A DNA stretch of 64,000 bases from Stramonita haemastoma. Its lineage: Eukaryota > Mollusca > Gastropoda > Neogastropoda > Muricidae. Where the stretch lies: assembly GCA_030674155.1 (NCBI GenBank), contig CM060320.1, forward strand, positions 20,393,324 to 20,457,323. Direction: 5' to 3'. Made by a program: the position numbers and the translations under genes. Under the pieces are notes generated by a model. It had not been told where the DNA came from and did not search any database. It worked only from the letters and a program-made list of their open reading frames with translations. Positions 1 to 12,195 of the stretch are shown here, piece by piece. Every line of letters starts with the position of its first letter. The stretch's first letter is position 1.

Positions 1-245
1 GAACTCGCTCTGGGTAGGAGGCGGCTGAAGTCTAAAAATCCCTATGACTCTCATAGGATTTTAACCCACCATCTTTCAACCCATAACCCAAGGCCCTAAC
101 TACTGGGCTATGGTTGCTGGTGGATTCTGTTTTCTAATGGTAAAGAGAACTTACTTTTCATTTGTGTACATACAAAAGGAACTTGTTTGATCTTTCAAGA
201 TATATGTGTGAGTGTGTGCATGTGTTCGCACGTGCATGTGTGTGT

Positions 246-247
<2 letters not shown>

Positions 248-322
<75 letters not shown>
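248..322. repeat. (TG)n microsatellite
   Basis: About 37 uninterrupted dinucleotide units; the apparent His-Thr open reading frame across it is an artefact. Confidence 0.97.
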
Positions 323-324
<2 letters not shown>

Positions 325-2283
325 CCACTGTTGTGATATCATGCCATTTCTAAAGACCATTATTGAAAGTGACTTTTTTTTAAACAAAGAATGTGTCACA
401 TTTTTGTGCACTGATTCTAGATGAAGTCTAAGTGCTATATAACCACACATGTTTAAATGATTGAGACAACTGTGTACAAAAGACAAAAGTTCATTCACAG
501 ACTACACCAAGAGCCAGACACACATAAAACAGTCATAAGATAAATAAAGGATTATGTTTATATGCGTAGGTATTCATTCAAGGCTGGTGTAGATTGGAAA
601 CAAGAGAGGGTTATGTATACGTAAGTATTCAGGAAAAACACTGTTTAATGTTTCATTTGTACAGTATATGTGATAAGAAGTGTATACAGTTTGTCATTTG
701 CATATGAAAAGAGGTATGGATTGTCTAGCAGTAAAGTGATACCTCTCTGTTATACATATGGTAACATCAAGCATACAGTTTATTGATTCGTCTGCTCAAC
801 TTTGCCATGCAGTATGTTTTATCTTATGAAAAGCAAACATGAAAAAATTGTACAAATATTGCTAGTTAAAAAAAAAGAGTTGTATTAGTGATGTATGATT
901 GAATATATCAGATATCCTAAATAGTGAAACATAATAAGCCCTTGTCTTGAATATTCACAGAAAGGTGAGATTTTGTTTTTTGGTTATTGGCTTCTTTGTC
1001 TTGTTTTTCTAAATCTTGCAAGCAGTAGACAAATTGTTTGGTATGGAATAGAGTGAAGATAGATGAACTTCCATTTCTGCAACAACCTCCCAGCTACAGA
1101 GCATGATCAGAGCAGCGGGGATGTGACCTCTAAACAGAGGCAGCAAAAATTCTACATTTCACCAAGCAGGCAAAATGAATGCACAGAGAAGTCAGAACTA
1201 CCACCCAATGAAACAGAGCCTCCTACAATACGCTGGTGTCTTCTGATTTAGAAACACAGTGTTGAGCTTGTGTTGCACATGGGGGGCAGTTATAACCTCT
1301 TGGACACAGGTACACAAACTGAAGATCCACAGTGACAGGTCTGGTCAGTGAGTGGGTAAGATGTTTTAGGCTTGATCCAAGGGTTACTGGTTTGATTCTC
1401 ACTACATTCATATTAGAAGACATGGTCTTTTTGAGGCAACAATTGTGCACACTCTTCCCTCCTGTGGATGAGATTTAAAATCTTGGTCCCATGAGTGGAT
1501 GCAGGCATAAACAATCTTGCACACATCTTAAATCCCATTCCACCTTTCAGAGAACAGTAGACCATCTTTGGATTAATATTAGTGTTGTGTGTAGACATCA
1601 CCCTCAATGACAGAAAATGGTGACCCACATGTTGGAAAAAAACTGCCACAGGCAAAAATTTTTCAGCTGTGGTAAACCCCCTAATTAAGAAACAGAAAAG
1701 ATGATCTGTGTTTGACTTTTGGGGACTGTTAGTTATTATTGTCTGTCTGTTGTAATATGGATTATGTCAACAGTATTCCATTTTTGTGTGGGGTTATTAT
1801 TGTTTTGGGTTATTATTGTTTTGGGTTGTTGTTTTTTTCTCGGCCATACCCACAATGTTCACCAATTGTACGATTTATGCATATGCGGCTGTTTTTGCCA
1901 CCATTTAAGTAGCCGCATTCAAACTTTTAGGATGTATTCATTTAGTTTATGCATATGATGCATTTGCCTTTCTTTATGCTTTGTATGTAAAAGTTTGATG
2001 ATTTTTTTAAAAAAAAGGTACCATGAGGATCTGTGATGGATTATTCTCGTTCATTGATGTCATTCATTGAAAGGAATATCTTCTTTTATGTCTTTCTCTT
2101 TCTTGTCTTCATTTTCTTCCTTGTTCTCTCCATCATTTTTTCTTCTTCATTGTGTTTGTTTTTCTTCACTGAGCGTATGTTTTTTATCTGAAAATTCTCG
2201 CAACAATCCTGATCACTGGGCATTGATACTGTTCAGTTTTCTCATGTTGAGAAAATTTGATGATATTTATTGTTTTTGTTGCA

Positions 2284-2286
<3 letters not shown>

Positions 2287-2357
<71 letters not shown>
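2287..2357. repeat. (TG)n microsatellite
   Basis: About 35 perfect units. Confidence 0.97.
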
Positions 2358-2358
<1 letters not shown>

Positions 2359-4101
2359 AGATTTCATTCTTTTTCAGTTGACAGAAAGTATACAATAGGA
2401 TTTTGATTTTGTATAGAAACATGGTGCTGGTATAAGCCCACAGTAGAGGCTATATTCTGGGTTTATTGCTACAATGCTCTGCCTATTGGTTCTCGTTCTC
2501 AGTTTTCATTTTTCTTTCAGTCATTCTTTCTTTTGTTTGTTGGTTGTTTGCTTTTTTTTCAGGAGGGGAGGGGAGGAATTGTGTTTGCATAAAGGTGAAA
2601 TAGGAATATTTGAAATGAGGTTGAAGTATTTAGATATTGCTTATTAAGATTTTTTTTTCAACTTTAAATGGTTTTCAGAGCTGCAAGCCAAAAGAAAATG
2701 CAGAAATTGTATCAAGGCGTCTGCTCCACCTCATGTTCTCAGTTTTATCAGATTCAGCTTCCTTCTCCCATCTTCTTTCTTGCCACCACACTCAGTGATC
2801 CCACCTCCCTGTAAAGCTTTAAAACAGTAGCATGTCATTTTATTTCTCTCTGACAGTTTTAGAGTGATGCTACACACCTTAGTTTTATTGGAATGATAAA
2901 GAATGTGTATGTTTCTGGTGCTTTTGCGTCTATCCATGAGCTTCCTGTAAACAGATTTGCCTTTCTTTTAATAGAATGTAACTGTATGGAAACTGGTCCA
3001 AGTTATGACATGTTAAGACTTGTGAATATTTGATCTAAGTTTTTTTGGTTTTTTTTAACTCCCTCTGCTGTTTATCCTGTCAAATTGGGACAATAGAAAT
3101 CAAAGATATTTTAGCTCCCCAAAGAAACCTCACCAAAATAAAACTTAGAGGTATGTACACCTCTTAGCTGTATTTTAGAATTTTAATGCAGGGACCACAT
3201 GCTTAAAATTATATATAAACAGTTTTTTTATCAATTTATATTTGACTTTTGAGTTTAGAATTGTTTGCTGTTTGTTTATTGCAATATTTGCACAGGAAGT
3301 ATGATTATGCTGATCAGTTTTGCTTTATGTACACAATTGATAGAATTATTGTTGTATTTCATTCTATGTTAGACTACTTGAAGAGGATTAACATTTATCA
3401 ACCTAAATCTTCACCTCTTTTACACTAAATAATGATTTTTAACACCACATTAAAATGCACCTGCAACCAAAATCAACATGTTTCAGTATTGCCAGTGTTT
3501 GTGTAAAATTGTTAGAGGTCTGAAGTGGTTGTTGAGATAAAAAGATAAAAAAGGAGAAGAAAAAGTTTTCATCTCTGAGACATTTTTGGTTGGTTTTTGG
3601 GGGGTTGTTTTCGTTTTAGTTTTTTGATTATCTCTTCTTTTTTTTTTTTAAAGTAGTATGAAATTCATCTGCAAGTGAAGAGTTTGATAGATCATTGACA
3701 TTATGTACGGTTACAATCACCTTTTTAAAAACAAAAACAAAAAAGGATCATTGACATCAGATATGTGATCATAGTGTTGGATACTAGAAGCATCTTGTTA
3801 TACTCTGTTCAAATACCCATGATTGTTGTTTTTTAAATGAGGGGGTGGGATTTTGTTTTCTTTCCAATTGTTTTTTATCAGCAATAATTCTATATCAAAA
3901 TTATTCCAGCAGATATTTTGATGTGTGGTCAACTGCACAATTTAAGCTGCTGTTGCCTGTTTACCTCATCTTATACTTCCCACCTTTTTGAACAGCGTGG
4001 GTATGAGTGTGTAGGCTATATGTTTGGGTTCAGTTGTCGCTTTTTTGTGATTACATGCATGGTTATGTGTGTGTACATTCATAAGAAATAAACAGAAATT
4101 A

Positions 4102-4102
<1 letters not shown>

Positions 4103-4168
<66 letters not shown>
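4103..4168. repeat. (TG)n microsatellite
   Basis: About 32 perfect units. Confidence 0.97.
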
Positions 4169-4172
<4 letters not shown>

Positions 4173-5483
4173 CATATAGTAGATTTGTTAAAAGACTTTG
4201 TTGGGAAAAGATGGAAAGAGGTAAAGAGCTTGTGACTGCTTTGATTTTTTGTTTTCTTATCCTTGTGGAAAACAAAACAGAAACATAGTTTTTTCGAAAG
4301 CTGGAAAAGGGGGGGGGGGATGTGTGTGTGTGTTAGGTTTGGGAATCTTTTCAAGTATGGAACTTACTGAGTACCCTGGTAGATTTTATTCTGCACAATA
4401 CTGTATGATTAGTACATTGATATACGTATTTCAGAGAATATTTCTCCTTGAAGTTGCACCCAAACACAGGAGACGGATACTGTCTTCATTTAGCAATATC
4501 TGTTCACCCCGAATTTTATGTTTGTTTTCTTCGAGGATTTTGGTGAGTTCAGCATGGTAATTGGGTTAACTTGTACAAGTATATTCCCTTGATGACTGCC
4601 AACAGTCTTTCTCTCTTTTTTTTTCTCTCCCCTTTTTCTGTTCACGTTCTATTGGTCCTTCATTTTATAGATCTGGGTGTGGCACATATTTTTGATAATT
4701 GCTTTATCACATAATTACATATTTGATACTCATATTAGCTGTTTCACTTTATGGTTGTCAAAATGAATTCCGTTGATTAAACAAAACTTATTGTTATCAG
4801 GAAAATGCTTTGCTTGAATTCGTTGTATCCATGTTTTCTCAGTGGAGACTAGAGTTAAGCTACTTGTATGATAGGTTAAAGAAAAGGTTATAGTTTACAT
4901 GCAAAATTCTGCCCCCAGGGTGACATAAGCAGGTTTATCACCAATTTATTTGGTTTGTTTGAAAGAATTTCAGGAAATGAATGTCTGCATACACACAAAA
5001 AGTACAGGTGTTTTGAAAGGCAAGGATAAAAGTGCATGCTTCTGTTTGTGGAAGGGGGAGGGTGGTAAAAAGATGCTATTACTATATTGCCAGAATTTTG
5101 TTCACTTTGCCTAGTACAGTCTGTCAATTAGAAATAATACTAAAGAAATCACCTTTTACCTTTACCTTACTGAAGAAATCTATGGCTGAAAGATATTAGA
5201 AATATGAAACAGGCAGGCACTTTTCATAGAACTGTGAGTGTAAGATTCCAGACGTTTTTTTAATCAAATGAACAACCTGGTGTCTGATTGTATTACGTGT
5301 GACATGTTTTATGCCACTAAAAGCTTCCCTGTCACACTTTGTCACCAAGAATTGACATCAAAACACCCAAACAATGCTAAATTAAAAATTTTATAAAAAG
5401 TCACTTAGTTACTCTTTTTGTGTTATGTGTGTACAGAATTGTTTGTATTCTTTTAAACTGATTTGTATGCTTGTGGAAGATAC

Positions 5484-5489
5484 AATAAA
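5484..5489 (+). promoter_or_regulatory. Candidate poly(A) signal of an upstream gene
   Basis: AATAAA in GATACAATAAATGATT, with TG-rich sequence 40-60 bp downstream. Bases 1-5480 are T-rich, have no exon-like open reading frame, and carry few recognisable SINEs, which would suit a long 3' UTR entering from the left. Weak. Confidence 0.2.
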
Positions 5490-5667
5490 TGATTATTATG
5501 ATGACATCAATTCTTTCCGCTTTTTTATTATTCTGTTGTTTGTGCATGTTACTCGGTAAAACACTACTTGAGATGACAGTAAGTAAACATAAATGAAACC
5601 AACTAGAAGTATTGTAGACTACATACTTGATTGCATTTTGTTCTCTTTCATTAGTATCATTCTTTCC

Positions 5668-5958
5668 TATGGGAATACTGGGGGCCTGTCAGTATAAATA
5701 GTATCACCACCTTCTGGAAATTCTGTGCTTGGAATTTCCTCTTTTCTATCCCTCTCTTTGTTTCTTGGTTGTTCCTTGTCTTCCTGTCACCTTCTTCTTG
5801 TCTATTTTCTGCTTTCTTGGCCCATTGTTCTGCCTTTTTTCCTAGACAGACTTAAAAGATAACAATTCTCTCCCTCGTTGAAATTGGAGTCACTAGTCCT
5901 GACTTTTGTCAGGTGTGGAACAACAGTGTAACACACTTTTGCTCATATGACAGACAAC
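5668..5958 (-). repeat. Repeat F, copy 1 (unclassified ~300 bp)
   Basis: Reverse-strand copy of a family also present at 20733 and 24472. Shared landmarks read on its own strand: CATATGAGCAAAA at the start, GAGAGAATTGTTA, GCAGAAAATAGACAAG, GGTGACAGGAAGA, AAATTCC...CAGAAGGTGG, and an end with CTGACAGGCCCCCA. No tRNA-like head or TIR seen. Confidence 0.85.
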
Positions 5959-6194
5959 AATGGTTGTTCTTCGAGCATTCGACAAAGTAGTTTCATTCAG
6001 GATCTTCTTAGCTACCTAGTATGTTTAGGCCAAACTAAAATATCTACTCTTTCATTATCTGCGAAGCAGATACCAAGAAAGGTTGCAACATTGTCATGAT
6101 TAGACAATTCACTTGCCATAGTGACCCCAAGAACTATGATATACCAGCAGGAGGTCAGGTTTGTCATCCACACTGGAGCAGGACTAGGTGAAGG

Positions 6195-6490
6195 CTAGGT
6201 AAAGATAAAGGTAAAGGTGTCCCATAACCTGTGTGGTCATAGGGGAGCGAGATGTCAAGAGACCTCAGCTTCCCTAGGGGCCAGCATGTTGAGGGCGGCG
6301 CCCATCTCCTCTCCCTCGCTGCTTTACCTTCCCTGACCCTGAAGAGGGCAGGTACCCATTTACAGCTGGGGGAACTGTATTGTAGCCAAGGCACGCAAAT
6401 GGTTGCCCATCCAATCGTCAACCACACTCGACACTGCTTAACTTGACTGGGGGAAAGCGAGAGCTCTGACCGCTGAGCTATCCCATCTCT
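6195..6490 (-). repeat. SINE-C copy 1 (tRNA-like plus 5S-like head)
   Basis: On the - strand it begins with GGGATAGCTCAGCGGTCAG, like a tRNA A box. About 30 bases later comes a segment close to the 5S rRNA internal promoter: AAGTTAAGCAGTGTCGAG, then TGGTT, then TTGGATGGGCAACC. The body ends in ATGGGACACCTTTACCTTTA. Related copies are at 12708 and 35838. Confidence 0.8.
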
Positions 6491-6661
6491 GTAGAAGGCT
6501 AGAGATTTCACAAAACATAAGATATTGCTTGTCCAGCCTACAAGAGAAGAACTAGGTTCAGAAAGGCCTTGTGATTGAAGTATTGGGCTCATGACCTCAT
6601 GAAAATCTGAGGGCTCAGGTTTAAGTCGCTGAGGTGTCTGTCTGATGGGATTTTTCCTCTG

Positions 6662-6862
6662 GATTGGTCATGGGGGTAGGATAGCCTCGTGGTTAGAGGG
6701 CTGAGCTTGTGAACTTATGGCTCTGGTTCAAGCCTCCATTGTTGTTGTTGTTGTGTGTTCTCCAGCTTAACACTCTGGGGGTCACCCAGAATGTTTACTC
6801 TGACTCACTGATCCCACTTGGGAATCTCTGTGAAATTGAAATTGCACTCTGAATGAGAAGTT
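6662..6862 (+). repeat. SINE-E copy 1 (tRNA-derived)
   Basis: tRNA-like head: A-box-like TAGCCTCGTGGTTAGAGG and B-box-like CTGGTTCAAGCCTCC. The body carries CCAGCTTAACAC, GGGGGTCACCCAGA and TGTGAAATTGAAATTGCA, which recur at 12075-12195 (- strand) and 59575-59700 (- strand). Confidence 0.75.
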
Positions 6863-6877
6863 ACGTATATGACTGTT

Positions 6878-7135
6878 TCAAGTCTCTGTCTGTCAGAGCC
6901 TAGGATCATCAGCCGGGCTTATCCCGTTCTGGCGTAAGCGACTGAGAGTCATAGACTCCCCGGATAGACGCCAGTCTATTGCAGGTTAACCCAACCAGTT
7001 GTACCTTTTTACACCTGGTGGGGTGAGAAAATAGCCGTAAAGTCCTTCCAAGGCACAACGCATAGCCGAAGCTGGTCGAACCGCAACTTTAGGTTACGAG
7101 TCCAACGCCCTGACCACTAGACTACAGCGGCGCTC
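6878..7135 (-). repeat. SINE-D copy 1 (tRNA-derived, diverged)
   Basis: Reverse complement of the family at 23752 and 59159: head CGCCGCTGTAGTCTAGTGGTC, B-box-like region, GTACAACTGGTTGGGTTAACC, and GACTCTCAGTCGCTTACGCC. Clearly older than the other two copies. Confidence 0.85.
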
Positions 7136-7194
7136 TGTTCAAGTACCTCAACATATGCTTTCATACTCCCAACTTCAGAGAAACCACCATTGTC

Positions 7195-7425
7195 GTGTCC
7201 ATTTAATTTGAGGGGATTTTTTCCCCTGGAGTTAGCATCAATACTGACTCTGCTCCCCTGAAAGTCTTTCAGAGGAGACTATAGATTGAGGTTTCCATGT
7301 GCAAACTTAAGCAGAACGTCTTCCAAACGTTAAAAGTTTTATTATGCCTTTTAGGAGAGTAGGCCATTTCATGCCAGTAGGAACAAATTCTTTTTTAAAT
7401 GCATACACACGGGTGTTGTGTTTAG
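7195..7425 (+). repeat. SINE-A fragment, + strand
   Basis: Diverged copy of the body of SINE-A: GGGGATTTTTTCCCCTGGAG, GAAAGTCTTTCAGAGGAGAC, AGCAGAACGTCTTCC, GAGAGTAGGCCATTTC, GCATACACACGGG. Confidence 0.7.
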
Positions 7426-7432
7426 CTTTCAT

Positions 7433-7516
7433 CCCCAAAGTCAGAATGTGGCTACCTTACTAGTGGTAAATGGTCACATATGCAAAATCCCGCCATTGGT
7501 GAACACTGGAACAATA
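7433..7516 (+). repeat. SINE-B 3' fragment
   Basis: AAGTCAGAATGTGGCTACCT, AATGGTCACATATGCAAAAT, CCATTGGTGAACACTGG. Only the distal ~85 bp of the family is present. Confidence 0.8.
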
Positions 7517-7539
7517 ATCCAAGAACTACAAAAACAGCA

Positions 7540-10500
7540 ACTCTGCCTAGGACGGTCCCAAGCCCGGCTGAAAAAGGAGGAGTGTTTGGCGTAGGGTTAG
7601 CTACCCCACCCTGTGAAAAAAACTCTAGCTACAGAAACGCCAAATAGCAATTTAACAGACATCGCGGACCTGGGGAGGGATGGACCTCCAGCTGGAAGGT
7701 GTATGAAGTCGGGTGGTGAAAGCCAGAGTCATCTGGAAGCCGTCAGACCGAAGACCATCATCTCCACCAGGACCACACATCCATCGGTACATGGAACGTC
7801 AGGACCATGTACGAGACGGGGAAGACAGCGCAAGTAGCCGCAGAGATGAGGAAATTCAACCTCACCATCCTAGGAATCAGCGAAGCAAGATGGACTGGTT
7901 CCGGGCAGAAGCGACTGACTTCCGGGGAGCTGCTGCTGTTCTCGGGGCACGAGCAGGAAGATGCTGCACACACCCAGGGAGTCGCCCTGATGCTTTCCAA
8001 GCCAGCACAGGGAGCGCTCATCGGGTGGGAGGCACACGGACCAAGGATCATGACAGCCTCTTTCCGTACAAAGAAGAAGAGGATCAACATGGACATTATC
8101 CAGTGCTACGCCCCAACGAACGACAGCGAGGAGGAGGACAAGGACGACTTTTATAACAGATTGCAGACCATCATACAAGACAGACCGAAGAGAAACATCA
8201 TCATCGTAATGGGCGACTTCAATGCCAAGAAGGTAGTGACAACCAGGGATACGAGGAGATCATGGGGCGGCATGGGCTAGGCGAGATGAACGACAACGGG
8301 GAGAGGTTCGCAGACCTGTGTGCCACAAGCAACCTGGTCATCGGAGGAAGTGTTTTCCCGCTCAGAAGGATACACAAGGCAACTTGGGTGTCGCCAGACC
8401 TGTCAACGGAGAACCAGATCGACCACATCTGCATCGTGAAGAAGTTTCGCCGCTCCCTGCAGGATGTACGCGTCAAGCGAGGAGCAGACGTTGCTTCGGA
8501 TCACCATCTACTTGTTGCCCGATTGAAGCAGAAGCTGAAGAGAAATTGGACGGGGGATCCAGTCAACGCCAGCGTTACAACACCACGGCGCTGAAGGACA
8601 ACAGGAAGCAAGAAGAGTTCAAGGTCACTCTATCCAACAAGTTCCAAGTCCTAGGAGAGCTGCTTGAAGAGGAGACGATAGAAGAGAGGTGGCAGAGAGT
8701 GAGAGAGACAGTGACCTCAACATGTCAGGAAGTACTGGGCCCCAAATCAATCACACACAAGGAATGGATTTCAGCAGCTACGCTAGAGAAAATAGAAGAA
8801 AGAAGAGAAAAGAAATTAGCCGTCAACAGCAGCAGGACACGATCAGCAAAAACAAAAGCCCAAGAGGAATACACAGAAGCAAATAGGGTTGTAAAGCGAA
8901 GCATTAAAGCAGATAAGCAAAACTACTTGGAGACATTGGCAAAAGAAGCAGAAGATGCAGCTCACCAGAACAGCACCAAGGACCTGTACTTCATCATCAA
9001 GAAGTTATCAGGGAAGTTTGCCAAGCCAGAGAGACCAGTAAAAGACAAGAACGGAGCAGTAATAGCTGATGACGAAGGACAGAAAAACAGGTGGATTGAG
9101 CACTTCCAGGAGTTACTCAACAGACCAGCACCTACAAACCCACCAGAGATACCAACAGCCGCAAGCGAACCTGCCGATCAAGTGTAGTGCTCCCACAAAG
9201 GAAGAGATCCGCAGCGCCATCAAGCAATTGAGGAACGGTAAGTCTACAGGACCTGACAGCATCCCAGCAGAAGCCCTGAAGGCCGACGTCGAGACCAGTG
9301 TGGAGCTCCTCTACCCGCTCTTCGGCAAGATCTGGGAGAAAGAAGAAATACCAACAGAATGGAAAGAGGGTTACCTCATCAAACTCCCCAAGAAAGGCGA
9401 CCTCAGTTCCTGCTCCAACTACAGAGGGATAACGCTGTTGTCCATCCCAGGAAAGGTGTTTAACCGCATCCTGCTGAACCGGATGAAGGACGCAGTAGAC
9501 CCGCATCTCCGTGACCAACAAGCTGGCTTCCGAAAGGAAAGATCATGCACCGATCAGATTGCAACACTGCGCATCATCCTGGAACAGTCCCTGGAATGGA
9601 ATTCGCCACTATACATCAACTTCATAGACTATGAGAAGGCTTTTGACAGCGTCGACAGACAGACCCTCTGGAGACTACTGAGACACTACGGAGTGCCAGA
9701 GAAAATCACCAACATCATCAGAAAATCATATGAAGGAATGACCTGCAGAATAGTTCATGGCAGACAGCTCACCACGCCTTTGAAGTAGATACCGGAGTAA
9801 GGCAAGGATGCTTACTATCTCCTTTCCTGTTCCTGCTGGCCATCGACTGGGTCATGAAAACCTCAACGGACCAGAAACGTAATGGCATCCAATGGACACC
9901 TTGGAAACAGCTAGACGACCTTGACTTTGCGGATGACCTGGCCCTTCTCTCCCACACCCAGCAACAGATGCAGGAAAAGACCAACATCGTTGTGGAGAAC
10001 TCAGCTAAACTGGGCCTCAACATCAACAGAGGAAAGAGCAAGGTACTCAAGACAAATGCAGCCAATGCGACACCCATCACAGTCAAAGGAGAAGCGCTGG
10101 AAGAGGTGGAAAGCTTCACATACCTCGGCAGCATCGTGGACACACAGGGAGGAACAGACACAGACGTCAGAACCCGCATCGGTAAAGCAAGGGCAGCCTT
10201 CAAGCAGCTCAGAAACGTCTGGGGATCAAGCGACATCAGCATCGCCACCAAGACCAGGTCTTCAACACCATCATCAAGCCAATACTAATGTATGGAGCAG
10301 AGACCTGGAGAAACACCGTCACCACCATGAAGAAAATCCAGGTCTTCATCAACACCTGCCTCAGGAAGATCCTCAAGAACGCTGGCCAGACAAGATCAGT
10401 AATGAAGAATTATGGCAAAGAACCAGACAACAGCCTGTTGAGAAAGAAATCCTACAGAGACGTTGGCGATGGATAGGACACACCCTACGGAAACCTGTAT

Positions 10501-10717
10501 CCAGCATCACAAGACAAGCTCTCACCTGGAATCCACAAGGGAAAAGAAAGAGAAGGCGGCCTAGAAATACCTGGCGCCGAGACCTGGATGCAGATGCGAA
10601 AAAGATGGGCAAGACGTGGGGACAACTGGAACGCCTAGCCCAGACCGAGATGCCTGGAGACAGCTAGTTGGCGGCCTATGCCCCAGAAGGGACCACAGGC
10701 AGACATGACATGACATG
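7540..10717 (+). mobile_element. RTE-like non-LTR retrotransposon, near full length
   Basis: About 3.2 kb flanked by a perfect 12-bp target duplication ACAAAAACAGCA (7528-7539 and 10718-10729). A ~250-bp leader is followed by one split coding region. First comes an APE endonuclease (GTWNVRTMYETGKTAQ, GISEARWTGSG, CYAPTND, VMGDFNAK, NQIDHICI, SDHHLLVA). Then a lysine-rich linker, then reverse transcriptase (GPDSIPAEALK, LPKKGDLSSCSNYRGI, QQAGFRKERSCTDQI, YEKAFDSVDR, GVRQGCLLSP, catalytic FADD) and a C-terminal WIGHTLRKP...RPRNTWRRD segment. It ends in a short (ACATG)n tail. Length, single main ORF, APE-RT order and microsatellite tail fit the RTE clade; the clade call is inference. Seven frame breaks separate the pieces, with no in-frame nonsense change seen between them. 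Confidence 0.9.
7777..10667 (+). pseudogene. APE endonuclease-reverse transcriptase ORF of the RTE-like LINE (frameshifted)
   Basis: Read in order the frames change near 8235, 8553, 9175, 9780, 10257, 10380 and 10643. Six of the seven changes equal one missing base, often next to a homopolymer (for example the G run at 8551 and the T run at 9780). The one near 9175 equals one extra or two missing bases. Protein motifs continue immediately across each break, so the ORF is otherwise intact. Either a recently dead copy or, more likely, an intact one with base-level assembly errors. Confidence 0.85.
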
Positions 10718-10734
10718 ACAAAAACAGCATTGGA

Positions 10735-10850
10735 TGCGACTCCATTCCCCTGAGAGTCCTTAAGAAAAAACTTTTTAGACTGAGGTTCCGAGGGCAAATA
10801 CACACAAGTCTTGCACAATGTTCAAAACCTATCCATCTTTTGTAGAAGAA
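10735..10850 (+). repeat. SINE-A fragment, + strand
   Basis: Diverged remnant next to the LINE: GGATGCGACTCCATTCCCC, GAGAGTCCTTAAG, CTGAGGTTCCGAGGGCAAA, GTCTTGCACAATGTTC. Confidence 0.55.
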
Positions 10851-10861
10851 GCTAGCTTTAT

Positions 10862-11214
10862 TTGTTTATTTATTTTTATTTATTCTTTTATATCGAGGAT
10901 AACAGAATAAGCAATCATGTGCTTTTTTTCATCCGGTCCCTGTGTGTATGCAGTTTTGTAAATATTGTCATCTGTTCCCACCGGCACACGATGGCCTACT
11001 CTTACGAAAAGCGGAACAGGATTTAACGGTGCGCAAGATGTTCTGCGTGTGTTTGCACACGGGGCCTCGGTTTAAAGTCTCATCCGAAGGACTTTTGGGG
11101 AGAGCGGAGTCACACTGGTGTTAACTCCAGGAGAAAAATCTCCTCGACCGGACTCGAACCCGGTCGTCAAATTGCCAGCGCAATGTTCTGACCACTAGGC
11201 TATCCGTCCCCCAT
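10862..11214 (-). repeat. SINE-A, most complete copy (tRNA-derived)
   Basis: Read on the - strand: A-box-like GATAGCCTAGTGGTC, B box GGTTCGAGTCC (complement at 11150-11160), then TTTTTCTCCTGGAGTTAAC, GTCCTTCGGATGAGAC, CGAGGCCCCGTGTGCAAAC, CGCAGAACATCTTGCGC, GAGTAGGCCATCGTGTGCCG, ending AGCACATGATTGC and ATATAAAAGAATAAA. I use it as the reference for about a dozen other fragments in the window. Confidence 0.88.
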
Positions 11215-11699
11215 GAGGCCAGTGACAGGAGTAACACAAACACACCAAGCATGGATTGTATGAAGTGGGGTAAGATGGATGGGCTTCATAAGATTCAATG
11301 TGCAGGCATGGGATTGCTCATCCATAACAGATAAAGCATTTTCTATGAAAGCCCCAAAAGGAAAAATCAGGGAATAAAAGGAGAACAGCCCAAATGGCAC
11401 TTTCAACAATTACTATGGTGCAACGCCCTGCTGGGCCTGATTTGTGAAGGGTTTAGTCGGCAGCTCAATGTATTTTCGATCATGATATGACACACAGCAA
11501 TACTCTGAAACGTTTGACAAAGAAGAACAAGGAAGCAATAAATCATTTTGAAAACCACTTCATAAAGCATTACTGGCCCAGGCAATATGCTTTGTCAGTA
11601 TTGATGTAAACAAGTGCCAAGGCCTACATTAAAATGTTGTTTACTTGTTAAACATCAGCCATGACAAGCTCTTGACATAACAACTTGCACACTTTTAAA

Positions 11700-12052
11700 G
11701 GAAAAAAGTCATATTTAATTTATCTTTTATCTATTTTCTTTTTGTTTCGAGGAACTGACAATAAGCACTCATGTGCTTTTTTTTTTTACATCCAGCCCCC
11801 ATGTGTATGCAGTTTTGTAAATCTTGTCATCTATTCCCACTGGCACACGATGGCCTACTCTTACGAAAAGCAGGATTTAACGTGCGCACAAGATGTTCTG
11901 CATGCGTTCACAACAGGGCCTCAGTTAAAAGTCTCATCCGAAAGACTTTTAAGGGGGAGTGAAGTCAGCACTAATGTTAACTGCAGAGGAAAAATCCCCT
12001 TGAGCAGGAATCGAACCAATCCAGCAATGTTCTGAAAAAAATTAGTATGGCT
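11700..12052 (-). repeat. SINE-A copy, nearly full length
   Basis: Same order of blocks as the reference copy at 10862, with a degenerate B box (complement GAATCGAACC near 12008-12017). Confidence 0.85.
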
Positions 12053-12074
12053 GTCTATATGGCAAGACACTTAA

Positions 12075-12195
12075 AAAGTTATACAAGCAAACTCCTCATC
12101 CAGCGTGCAATTTCAACCTCACAGTGATTCCCAGGTGAGTCAGAGTACACAATCTGGGTGATCCCCAGGGTGTTCAGCTGAGCAAACCACCACCA
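12075..12195 (-). repeat. SINE-E copy 2, 3' part
   Basis: Complement carries CAGCTGAACACCCTGGGGAT, CACCCAGATTGTG, CACTGTGAGGTTGAAATTGC, matching 6765-6850. Confidence 0.8.

Larger units (their letters stand above)
1..5483. other. Non-coding stretch, no gene recognised
   Basis: AT-rich sequence with three long (TG)n tracts, a SINE-B fragment at 1838-1935 (- strand), and a diverged tRNA-like segment near 1340-1410 (GTGAGTGGGTAAGATG, then GGTTTGATTCTCAC). Open reading frames here are short and follow simple repeats. It may be a 3' UTR or intergenic DNA. Confidence 0.5.

Noticed and set aside
151..498. His/Thr- or Cys/Val-repeat open reading frames over TG/AC tracts (also 3966, 4106, 16223, 23340, 29393, 57599 and others)
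   Set aside because: They exist only because dinucleotide repeats lack stop codons in any frame; no flanking exon signals or homology.
8318..9187. A separate host gene of 289 residues
   Set aside because: Its frame covers the end of the endonuclease and the linker of the LINE; it is a piece of the same element.
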